Shown one piece after another: positions 7,371 to 12,553 of a DNA stretch of 12,553 nucleotides. The notes beneath the pieces were generated by a model that saw nothing but the letters and a program-made list of their open reading frames with translations, made no database searches and was not told the origin of the DNA. A program made the position numbers and the translations under genes. The first letter of the stretch is position 1, and each line of letters begins with the position of its first letter. This DNA is from Spirochaeta sp. (lineage in GTDB: Bacteria; Spirochaetota; Spirochaetia; DSM-27196; Alkalispirochaetaceae), in contig JAQIBO010000465.1 in the NCBI GenBank assembly GCA_027859055.1, forward strand, positions 1 to 12,553. The letters run 5' to 3'.

Positions 7371-8573
7371 ATGAACTCTATTCATTTGCGAACTCTACAT
7401 CGTGTCATTCTGACAGCGGCGTTTCTTTTTTCCGGTTTCACAATTTTTGCCTCCGGCAACCCGGAAGTGGTCACGACCGGTACCGGGACGACCGTCCAGA
7501 AACAGGAGGGATACACGTCCGCTGCGACGTTCTCCGTAGCGGATACGCCGGAGTGGATCGACGCAGAGGCGACGGAGCGCGGGATTACAGCGACGGTGTA
7601 CCTGGCAGACGGACGACGCGTTGTAGTGGACCATCACCGTGACGGAGCCGGCGTGGTTGGTGAGCCTGTCGTGCAGAACCACCGGAACATCGACACGCTT
7701 CAGGCGCCGCTGGTCATTGGAGATGCGACGTTCTCCGTAGGTAACACCGGAACATTGACCGTCACCCGGAACGGATCTGAACAGATCCTTTCCGACCGAC
7801 TCCTTCCGGACGCGCGGGTTCACCCGTTGGGCCAAACCGGTGTTGTCGCGTTGTCCGACCCCACCGACAGCTATCCGCACGGTATTATGGGAGACGCCCT
7901 TGAGGCGCGCTCGTTTACCGTGGTGCGCCTCGTCTCCGGGACTGATGATACGGCACGGCGGTACGCTGTTGACCATGTTCCGCTGGCGGTCGAGGGCGTG
8001 ATGGAAACAGTGGAACCGGTTGTCGCCGATGTTGCTCCCCCTCCCGGGCCGGAGCTGATCGTGCCGGTGAGCACCGACCGCGGGGGGACGCGTGTTGTGG
8101 TCGTGACGCCGGACGGAACGGTAATCGCCGCGGGGCCACCGATCGGGACACGCTTCCGCTGGCGGCACATCCTCGGCGTGGGCACAACCGGACCTGACGG
8201 AGAGGTCGAGATCATCGCCGTGCGGACGCCCCACATCGGTGGATCCATTGAGTACTACCGGCTTGACGGTGACAACCTGCGCGTCATCCACAGCCGTCCG
8301 GGGTATTCAACGCACCGGATAGGCGACCGCAACCTCTCCACCGCCGTGATAACCGACTTCACCGGCGATGGAATCGACGATCTGTTGCTCCCGCATCAGC
8401 CGCAACGTTCCCTCGGACTGGTCGTCCGGACGCGGGATGGATCACAGGAGGTTGCTCGCCTCGATCTACCGGGCGTGCTCACTTCCAACCTGGCCTGGGT
8501 CAGGACCCCGGACGGCGCAGTATTCGTTTTCGCCGGAACTGCCGACGGCACAGTGACCATCTTTGAATTCTAA
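7371..8573 (+). CDS. Exported protein of unknown function with FG-GAP/VCBS-like motif
   Basis: 400 residues that I do not recognise as a named family. The N-terminus is a signal peptide: basic n-region (to R11), hydrophobic core (VILTAAFLFSGFTIFA), and likely signal peptidase I cleavage after A27. There is no lipobox Cys. The mature part is beta-rich with repeated short TxDG/PDGT turns. It also has DFTGDGIDDLLLP (329-341), typical of FG-GAP/VCBS repeats that bind calcium in integrin-like propellers, so a beta-propeller fold is plausible. A 17-nt direct repeat encodes ATFSV twice, 67 codons apart, perhaps marking two blades. It starts 9 bp after the DsrE stop with no obvious ribosome site, suggesting translational coupling. 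Location should be periplasm or outer surface. No transmembrane segment is seen after the signal. Confidence 0.82.
   Translation: MNSIHLRTLHRVILTAAFLFSGFTIFASGNPEVVTTGTGTTVQKQEGYTSAATFSVADTPEWIDAEATERGITATVYLADGRRVVVDHHRDGAGVVGEPVVQNHRNIDTLQAPLVIGDATFSVGNTGTLTVTRNGSEQILSDRLLPDARVHPLGQTGVVALSDPTDSYPHGIMGDALEARSFTVVRLVSGTDDTARRYAVDHVPLAVEGVMETVEPVVADVAPPPGPELIVPVSTDRGGTRVVVVTPDGTVIAAGPPIGTRFRWRHILGVGTTGPDGEVEIIAVRTPHIGGSIEYYRLDGDNLRVIHSRPGYSTHRIGDRNLSTAVITDFTGDGIDDLLLPHQPQRSLGLVVRTRDGSQEVARLDLPGVLTSNLAWVRTPDGAVFVFAGTADGTVTIFEF
7523..7740 (+). repeat. 17-nt direct repeat inside the exported-protein gene
   Basis: TGCGACGTTCTCCGTAG occurs at 7523-7539 and 7724-7740, exactly 201 bp (67 codons) apart and in the same reading frame, encoding ATFSV both times. 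The intervening protein segments are not otherwise alike. It may be a relic of blade duplication or chance conservation of one strand. Confidence 0.5.
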
Positions 8574-8585
8574 CCTATTACTTGA

Positions 8586-8741
8586 CTATACAAATTACAC
8601 GGCGAGTACGACCGCCTTTTCTACCGCATGAAGGAGTTCCTCAACAGTCCGAACGAGCCGCAGAGGACCGGTTCACTCCTGAATCAGAAGAAAAACGGAG
8701 ACCTTGCGTGGGTACCGAATGCGAATCAACACGATTCGTAA
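8586..8741 (+). pseudogene. Orphan reading-frame remnant, function not recognised
   Basis: In the interval after the exported-protein gene one frame is open for 51 codons. It has protein-like composition (charged and aromatic residues well spread, e.g. EYDRLFYRMKEFLNSPNEP) and ends at TAA 8739-8741. The only ATG is at 8628, with no clear ribosome site, and the frame opens right after a stop, so this looks like a gene fragment rather than an intact gene. I cannot name the parent family. It could also be a genuine 37-residue small protein, or chance. The remaining bases of the interval hold only the inverted repeat described separately. Confidence 0.35.
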
Positions 8742-8773
8742 TAATACCGGTGCATAAATCGGATTTCTCGGCG

Positions 8774-8794
8774 CATCGGAGAACGTCTCCGATG
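8774..8794. promoter_or_regulatory. Perfect 9-bp inverted repeat before the HD-GYP fragment
   Basis: CATCGGAGA (8774-8782) and TCTCCGATG (8786-8794) are exact reverse complements around a 3-nt centre, ending 2 bp before the ATG at 8797. No T-run follows, so it is not a standard terminator. It may be an operator or a stable mRNA hairpin next to the start that would hinder translation. It also lies within the open frame of the fragment, where such symmetry is unexpected. Confidence 0.5.
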
Positions 8795-8796
8795 AG

Positions 8797-9243
8797 ATGG
8801 AAGGGGACCTCCGCATCCGGATGGAGATCTACCGTGCAATCACCGACCTGGCGGAGACACGGGACAACGAAACGGGGCACCACTTACGGCGAATCGCCGC
8901 ATACACGCGGATGATAAGCGAGGAGCTCGGTATGCCGGATGCATTTTCGCGGCAGATGGAACTGTTTTCGCCGCTGCACGATATCGGAAAAGGCGGAATA
9001 CCGGACCAGATTCTTCTGGCTCCGCGGAAACTTTCAGATGAAGAGTTCGCCATTATGAGAACCCACAGTGAACTGGGATGCGAGATACTGGCGGGAAAAC
9101 ACACGCTTGAAATCGCCGCCCAGATTGCTCGGTTTCATCACGAGCGCTACGACGGTAAAGGCTATCCCCTCGGCATCGCCGACTACATGCGCCGGGCCGA
9201 ACCGGTCGACGTACTGGAAGCGCTGGAGTCGCTGCCTGGCTGA
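8797..9243 (+). pseudogene. Truncated HD-GYP domain protein, probable gene remnant
   Basis: 148 codons carrying most of an HD-GYP domain: TRDNETGHHLRRIAAYTR (22-39), SPLHDIGKGGIPDQILLAPRKL (HD at 61-62), and FHHERYDGKGYPLG (HHE 114-116, GYP 123-125). Straight after GYPLGIA the sequence leaves the family. The ARIV-D-YDAL helix and RPYK segment present in the intact protein at 1833-3602 are missing, and I found them in no downstream frame. The frame is open upstream to 8758, but no sensor domain precedes it and no ribosome site is visible before ATG 8797. HDIGK is followed by G instead of the usual V. Several metal-binding residues remain, so activity cannot be excluded, but loss of both ends suggests a decayed relative of the class of the intact gene. 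It converges on the sodium symporter gene with a 37-bp gap. Confidence 0.75.
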
Positions 9244-9280
9244 CCGCTTGACCGATTACCCAATCTCCTGACGGGCCAGA

Positions 9281-10669
9281 TTAACCGGTCATATGAAAGA
9301 AGTACTCGTTGGCGGTGTAGATCAACACGACGAACACCGCGACGGGGATGACGAATTTGATCATGCCGTACAATGGAGCGAAGTACCACGGCGCCACCCC
9401 GTCGCGACTGAGGGTGGCCCGGACATCCTCTTTTTTCATCGCCCAGCCGACGTAGACGGTGAAGACAATTCCACCCAGCGGAAGGATAAACGCTTCAAGG
9501 AACTCCACCAGGAACCAGACAAACGGGATCCCGGCGATATTCAGCGCGGGAACCGCACCCACCGACAACGCGCAGGGAATGCCGATCAGGAACATGACGC
9601 CGGAAACGGCGATCGATGTCCGCTTGCGGTCGGTGCCGCGTTCTTCGGTGAAGTATGCCACCACCAGTTCCAGCGTGGTGACCGAGGAGGTAAGCGCCGC
9701 AACGGAGAGGAGCAGGAAGAACAACAGTGTGAACAGGTAACTCACCACGGCTCCGCCGGGAAACAGCTGCAGAACCGCCGGAACGGTCACGAAGGCGAGG
9801 CCGCTACTGCCGGTCGGTTCAAATCCCAGGGCAAACACCGCGGGAAATATCGCGATACCGGCGACCACCGCGACCAGCGTATCGGTCAGGGATACCTGCA
9901 CCGCCGTCTTTCCGAGGTCGCTATCGGCCCCCATGTAGGAGCCCAGCGTTACCATGACACCGATACCTACGCCCAACGAGAAAAACGCCGCGCCGATCGC
10001 GATTGCGATCGTCTTCCAGGTGACAGCACCCCAATCAGGACGGAAGAGAAACGCCCACCCTGCTCCGGCGCCGTCGAGAGCCACCGTTCCGTATATCGCC
10101 AGGAGCGCCAGAATTCCGAACAGAAGGGGCAACATCATTTTCGCGAAGCGCTCAATGCCCCGTTTCAGTCCGGCAATAACGATCGTCGCCGTTCCCGCCA
10201 TGAAGAGGAAATGCCACCCCACCGGAGCGTAACCACCGATAAACGCGCCGAAGGCGCCCCCGATCTCATCTGCGCCGAGCCCGCCATATCCCCCGACAAG
10301 GGCCCGAAAGAAACTGGACAGACTCCATCCGGCAACAACGCCGTAAAAACCAAGAACGAAAAACGCGGCGCCGACCCCTATCCATCCACCGTGACGCAAC
10401 GGTGAGGTCGGCGTGATCGCCGCCATGGAGCCAATGACGTTCTTTTTGCCGTGGTTACCGATGACAAACTCGGCAATCATCAGCGGAACGCCAACAAGCA
10501 AGACCGCCAGGACGTAGAGAATCACGAAGGCACCGCCCCCGTTCTGTCCGGTCATGTACGGAAAACCCCAGATATTACCAAGGCCAACCGCCGAGCCGGC
10601 TGCGGTCAGTACCGCCCCGATCCGTGACCCGAAATGTTCCCGCTGCACCGTACCGGCGTTGTCTGCCAT
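9281..10669 (-). CDS. Sodium-dependent transporter, neurotransmitter:sodium symporter (NSS/SNF) family
   Basis: A 462-residue polytopic membrane protein with 11-12 predicted helices, the normal length for bacterial NSS proteins, which import amino acids or related amines with Na+. The TM1 signature is clear: SRIGAVLTAAGSAVGLGN then IWGFPYMTGQNGGGAF (residues 15-47). At the position of the conserved Arg of the extracellular gate (LeuT R30) this protein has Gly (G35), as in a subgroup of bacterial NSS proteins I recall with the same IWGFP motif. The ATG at 10669 has GGGGGAG about 7 nt upstream. A 95-bp gap with paired GCAT/ATGC repeats separates it from the AhpD-like gene upstream, so it probably has its own promoter. 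Substrate cannot be read from the sequence. Confidence 0.95.
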   Translation of the reverse strand: MADNAGTVQREHFGSRIGAVLTAAGSAVGLGNIWGFPYMTGQNGGGAFVILYVLAVLLVGVPLMIAEFVIGNHGKKNVIGSMAAITPTSPLRHGGWIGVGAAFFVLGFYGVVAGWSLSSFFRALVGGYGGLGADEIGGAFGAFIGGYAPVGWHFLFMAGTATIVIAGLKRGIERFAKMMLPLLFGILALLAIYGTVALDGAGAGWAFLFRPDWGAVTWKTIAIAIGAAFFSLGVGIGVMVTLGSYMGADSDLGKTAVQVSLTDTLVAVVAGIAIFPAVFALGFEPTGSSGLAFVTVPAVLQLFPGGAVVSYLFTLLFFLLLSVAALTSSVTTLELVVAYFTEERGTDRKRTSIAVSGVMFLIGIPCALSVGAVPALNIAGIPFVWFLVEFLEAFILPLGGIVFTVYVGWAMKKEDVRATLSRDGVAPWYFAPLYGMIKFVIPVAVFVVLIYTANEYFFHMTG

Positions 10670-10708
10670 GCGACACTCCCCCGCGATTACGCGATTGTTG
10701 TTGTATAT

Positions 10709-10741
10709 GCATTATTTATGCGGCATTTCGCATCTTTATGC
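10709..10741 (-). promoter_or_regulatory. Tandem GCAT-N-ATGC palindromes before the sodium symporter gene
   Basis: Two inverted-repeat units, GCAT-N5-ATGC (10709-10721) and GCAT-N4-ATGC (10730-10741), start 21 bp apart, about two helical turns. They lie 40-72 bp upstream of the symporter start in an AT-rich patch. On the minus strand both read GCATAAA then ATGC. A weak promoter (TTGCAT, 17-nt spacer, CATAAA) overlaps them. This suggests a dimeric regulator binding two adjacent sites over the promoter. The factor is unknown. Confidence 0.45.
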
Positions 10742-10764
10742 AACCCCGAACCGCGCGATCCGGG

Positions 10765-11415
10765 TCACTCGCCGCTGTACGTGTACCCGCCCGGATCGGA
10801 TTCCAGTTCTACTCCGAGGGTCAGAACGATACGATTGACAAAGTTGAAATACCCGATAACCAGCGTCGCATCCAGCACGGCGCGGTCGGCGATCTCCGGT
10901 ACCGCAGCGCGTAACTGTGCGACGGCGGAACCGTCCTCACCCGAACCGGGGTCGTTGGTGACGCGGCGGGCAAAGCGGCACAACGCGTCCTCCCGCAGCG
11001 AAAGGCCCACGTCGTCTGACGATGCCGCGACGGCGCCGGCCACGTCGTCCGCCGGCACCGCGTTGGAGCCGTCACCGTCAAAGTGTCCGTCAGCAGTTGC
11101 CCGGGCGAGGGCATCCACACGAGTCTGCTTCTTCCAGAAGTGCACCAGCGCCGCGCCGTGGTGCGCTACACAGTACCGGCACCGGTTGGTCTGCGATACA
11201 ACAACGGCCATCATCTCCCGTTCGGCCCGGGAGAGCGGCGAATGGGAAAACATCACTGTGCGGTATAGCTCCATATGAGCAGGAATGGTAGGCGCGTTGA
11301 GGCTCTGGATCTTGTGCACTTCGGCGATCTTCCCGCGGGTGGCGGCTATCCCGTCGTACACCGCTTTGAGTTCTTCCTCTGCGTCCTCAGGCCGGATTAC
11401 GTGTATGTATGCCAT
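10765..11415 (-). CDS. AhpD-like (carboxymuconolactone decarboxylase family) peroxidase-related protein
   Basis: A soluble, mostly helical protein of 216 residues. The family signature is REMMAVVVSQTNRCRYCVAHHG, split here as E67, then CRYC (C79/C82) and H86. This is the Glu/Cys-x2-Cys/x3-His arrangement of AhpD-type alkylhydroperoxidase proteins, where the Cys pair does thiol redox or peroxide reduction. The residues before it (PTIPAHMELYRTVMFSHSPLSRAE) match the 'uncharacterized peroxidase-related enzyme' subgroup. Residues about 105-138 form an acidic, Ala/Asp-rich insertion longer than I expect there. The start at 11415 has no good ribosome site and lies within a possible mRNA hairpin, with a second palindrome just upstream. 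It follows the DUF2237 gene by 66 bp on the same strand. Likely role is peroxide or thiol stress defence, reductant unknown. Confidence 0.9.
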   Translation of the reverse strand: MAYIHVIRPEDAEEELKAVYDGIAATRGKIAEVHKIQSLNAPTIPAHMELYRTVMFSHSPLSRAEREMMAVVVSQTNRCRYCVAHHGAALVHFWKKQTRVDALARATADGHFDGDGSNAVPADDVAGAVAASSDDVGLSLREDALCRFARRVTNDPGSGEDGSAVAQLRAAVPEIADRAVLDATLVIGYFNFVNRIVLTLGVELESDPGGYTYSGE

Positions 11416-11438
11416 GGCGGCATAGTATATGAATATAC
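11408..11438 (-). promoter_or_regulatory. Start-codon hairpin and adjoining palindrome of the AhpD-like gene
   Basis: TATGCC (11408-11413) and GGCATA (11419-11424) form a 6-bp inverted repeat whose transcript would place the ATG (11413-11415) in the loop/stem edge. Directly upstream, GTATAT-GA-ATATAC (11425-11438) is a 6-bp inverted repeat with a 2-bp centre, containing a TATATT that could be a -10 element. No clear ribosome site is visible. The arrangement could be an operator plus translational control, or a leaderless-like start. Confidence 0.4.
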
Positions 11439-11481
11439 ACAGGTATGCCCACCCCGCAGTATCAACGGCGGCGCAGCTCGC

Positions 11482-11841
11482 CTATTCTACCGCGTACTCG
11501 CTCAGCACCGCCTCATCGATGTACTCCAGGACACCGATATGGGTCGCCTCGGTGACGACGGGCGGTGCCATCCCCGCCTGACGCGCCTCATCCCATCGGA
11601 GGGCGCACAGGCACCAACGGTCTCCCGGTTTCAGCCCCGGAAACAACCATTGCGGTCGCGGTGTTGAGAGGTCGTTGCCGCGCCCGGCGGTAAAGGTGAG
11701 AAACTCCTCGGTCATCTCTGCGCACACCACATGGGTACCCGAGTCGGTCTCGCCGGTGTGGCAGAAGCCGTCGCGGTAATACCCGGTCAGGGGGTCGTCG
11801 GAACATCCTTGAAGCGGTTGGCCATGTACGTTTGCTGCCAT
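11482..11841 (-). CDS. DUF2237 family protein
   Basis: A small soluble protein of 119 residues matching the uncharacterised DUF2237 family throughout. Family-like segments are NVHGQPLQGCSDDPLTGYYR, FCHTGETDSGTHVVCAEMTEEFL, GNDLSTPRPQWLFPGL, KPGDRWCLCALRW and APPVVTEATH. Five Cys (C13, C27, C40, C77, C79) fall in the conserved blocks, hinting at metal or redox use, but no activity is established to my knowledge. ATG 11841 is chosen because GGAAGG lies about 8 nt upstream and the family homology begins at once. The longer frame to 12045 only shadows the HNH-like gene. It is 35 bp downstream of that gene and 66 bp upstream of the AhpD-like gene, probably one transcript. Confidence 0.92.
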   Translation of the reverse strand: MAANVHGQPLQGCSDDPLTGYYRDGFCHTGETDSGTHVVCAEMTEEFLTFTAGRGNDLSTPRPQWLFPGLKPGDRWCLCALRWDEARQAGMAPPVVTEATHIGVLEYIDEAVLSEYAVE

Positions 11842-11876
11842 AAGAAAAACCTTCCTTTCATTGACCGTTTCTGTGC

Positions 11877-12083
11877 CTATTTCTGTTTGCGCGCCCATCC
11901 GAGAAAACGGGCCATCAGCGGATCTGCCAGGATCGCCGCGCGGGTGTGCAGCTCGTCTGGGGCAAAGCGGCGCAGCACCCGCCGCTTGCGGTGCGTCTTT
12001 TTGGGAATGAGATGGTGGAACGTCAACGTTGTCTCCCGTCCGCACAGCTCACACGTCTGTGGCTGCGCCGGTTTGGCCGCCAT
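11877..12083 (-). CDS. Small HNH-endonuclease-like protein, apparently internally deleted
   Basis: 68 residues from ATG 12083. The start MAAKPAQPQTCELCGRE is followed by TLTFHHLIPKKTHRKRR. The first zinc knuckle (C11, C14) and HH (23-24) match the N-terminal half of a small HNH family. The end (RAAILADPLMARFLGWARKQ) matches that family's C-terminus. As I recall the family, a segment of about 35-40 residues between these parts carries the second CxxCH knuckle. Here DELH runs straight into TRAAILAD, so that segment is missing in frame, and zinc binding and nuclease activity are doubtful. No strong ribosome site is seen before ATG 12083. A GTG start at 12170 is possible, but the added residues have no family resemblance. 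It heads a co-directional set with the DUF2237 and AhpD-like genes. Confidence 0.7.
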   Translation of the reverse strand: MAAKPAQPQTCELCGRETTLTFHHLIPKKTHRKRRVLRRFAPDELHTRAAILADPLMARFLGWARKQK

Positions 12084-12123
12084 GATGGGCCACAAGATAC
12101 AAAGACAGGCGTAAAAAACCAAA

Positions 12124-12188
12124 CCGGGACAAGGGCGGTGCTGGGCACCCCAGCCCCGGAACGTCCACACTGCGGAACCGGATGGTTC
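12124..12188. other. Hairpin-rich gap between the MFS and HNH-like genes
   Basis: The 112-bp gap (12084-12195) has a perfect hairpin, GCTGGG-CAC-CCCAGC (12140-12154), extendable by CCGGG (12124-12128) pairing with CCCGG (12155-12159). A second, GAACC-GGAT-GGTTC (12175-12188), lies just past the MFS stop. Neither has a T-run, so rho-independent termination is not supported. They may end or stabilise the MFS transcript. Confidence 0.4.
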
Positions 12189-12195
12189 GGTATTA

Positions 12196-12553
12196 TCACG
12201 TCATTTTCGCAACACGGTTGTAGATGTTTTCGAAAAAGAGGATGCCGGCGCCGAATGCGGCCAGGAGCGCTGCGCCACGGTACAGCCAAAGGACCGAATA
12301 TGCCTCGATCACGATGCCGCCGAGCCAGCTGCCGGCGATGCTGCCGAGGCCGAAATAGACCGACGGGGCGAGGGCCTGAAAGAAGCTGCGGTGTTCCGGC
12401 GGGGCGATGCGGTGAATGTATTCCACCGTGGCGGCGAGGTACAGGCCGAAGGTGAGGCCGTGGCTGAGCTGGAGAATCAGGATTTGCGGCGCCGTGGTAA
12501 GGAATGTGTAAGCGAGGAGACGGAGCGACTGGATGCCGAGGAGGTTGGCGATC
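12196..12553 (-). CDS. Major facilitator superfamily transporter, C-terminal part
   Basis: 118 codons of the C-terminal half; the start lies beyond the window. The segment has about four hydrophobic helices. Between them are the loop YIHRIAPPEHRSFFQALAPS and the motif SVYFGLGSIAGSWLGGIVIE. A helix-rich SHGLTFGLYLAATVEYI precedes the loop. This pattern is typical of the last helices of MFS_1-like proteins related to nucleoside:H+ or phenylpropionate (HcaT-type) permeases. Substrate cannot be assigned from this fragment. It is co-directional with the HNH-like gene but separated by a 112-bp hairpin-rich gap, so a shared transcript is uncertain. The end at TGA 12196-12198 follows a short basic tail (ENIYNRVAKMT). 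Confidence 0.85.
   Translation of the reverse strand, partial: IANLLGIQSLRLLAYTFLTTAPQILILQLSHGLTFGLYLAATVEYIHRIAPPEHRSFFQALAPSVYFGLGSIAGSWLGGIVIEAYSVLWLYRGAALLAAFGAGILFFENIYNRVAKMT

Noticed and set aside
7395..8291. A 298-codon open frame antisense to the exported protein
   Set aside because: The product has no hydrophobic core or motif and is Arg/His-rich. The plus-strand frame has a signal peptide and operon spacing.
9293..10405. A 370-codon open frame on the plus strand opposite the sodium symporter
   Set aside because: Its product is low-complexity, polar and rich in Arg/Glu/His/Gly, as expected for the antisense of a GC-rich membrane-protein gene. The minus-strand frame has a clear family signature.
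11842..12045. N-terminal extension of the DUF2237 protein
   Set aside because: The extension shadows the HNH-like gene in another frame. The family match begins at ATG 11841, which has a good ribosome site.
12140..12154. Rho-independent terminator between the MFS and HNH-like genes
   Set aside because: The stem is good, but no T-run follows on either strand.
1..12553. Mobile element, CRISPR array, tRNA or rRNA
   Set aside because: No transposase or integrase motifs, regularly spaced repeats, cloverleaf-like segments or rRNA-like stretches were seen on either strand.

Overview
The window is GC-rich bacterial chromosome with short intergenic gaps, mostly operon-like blocks. I infer a free-living spirochaete (Spirochaetaceae-like, possibly alkaliphilic or halophilic). 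The grounds are the style of the lone receiver with its FLSSH motif, the dense use of PAS, GAF and HD-GYP sensors, and the chemoreceptor. This is recall-based, no phylogenetic marker gene is present, and no rRNA, tRNA, CRISPR or insertion sequence was seen.

Region 1 (1-6873, all minus strand) is a signalling block. In transcription order it holds a LuxR-type regulator with GAF/PAS-like sensing, then a PAS-PAS-GAF-HisKA_2 histidine kinase now split by a one-base frameshift in a six-base homopolymer. Next come a triple-PAS HD-GYP protein (probable c-di-GMP phosphodiesterase), a lone receiver protein, and a methyl-accepting chemotaxis protein cut by the window edge. The kinase/HD-GYP junction is an ATGA overlap and the HD-GYP/receiver junction overlaps by 14 bp, so these three are almost certainly co-translated. 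The chemoreceptor has a CMLCH haem-attachment motif in its periplasmic Tll0287-like (DUF3365) domain. Cysteine pairs also occur in the kinase GAF and one HD-GYP PAS. Together this suggests a redox- or gas-sensing circuit joining phosphotransfer, c-di-GMP turnover and chemotaxis.

Region 2 (7005-8573, plus strand) diverges from the LuxR gene across a 131-bp interval carrying two inverted repeats. It encodes a small DsrE-family protein with a CxxC motif and, 9 bp later, an unrecognised exported 400-residue protein with an FG-GAP/VCBS-like motif.

Region 3 (8574-9243, plus strand) looks like gene debris. It has an orphan reading frame with no good start, a perfect 9-bp inverted repeat, and an HD-GYP domain lacking its N-terminal partner and the helices after the GYP motif.

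Region 4 (9281-12553, minus strand) holds metabolic and transport genes. In transcription order these are the C-terminus of an MFS transporter, an HNH-like protein that seems to have lost its second zinc knuckle, a DUF2237 protein, an AhpD-like peroxidase-related protein, and an NSS-family sodium symporter. Several operator-like palindromes precede the last two genes.
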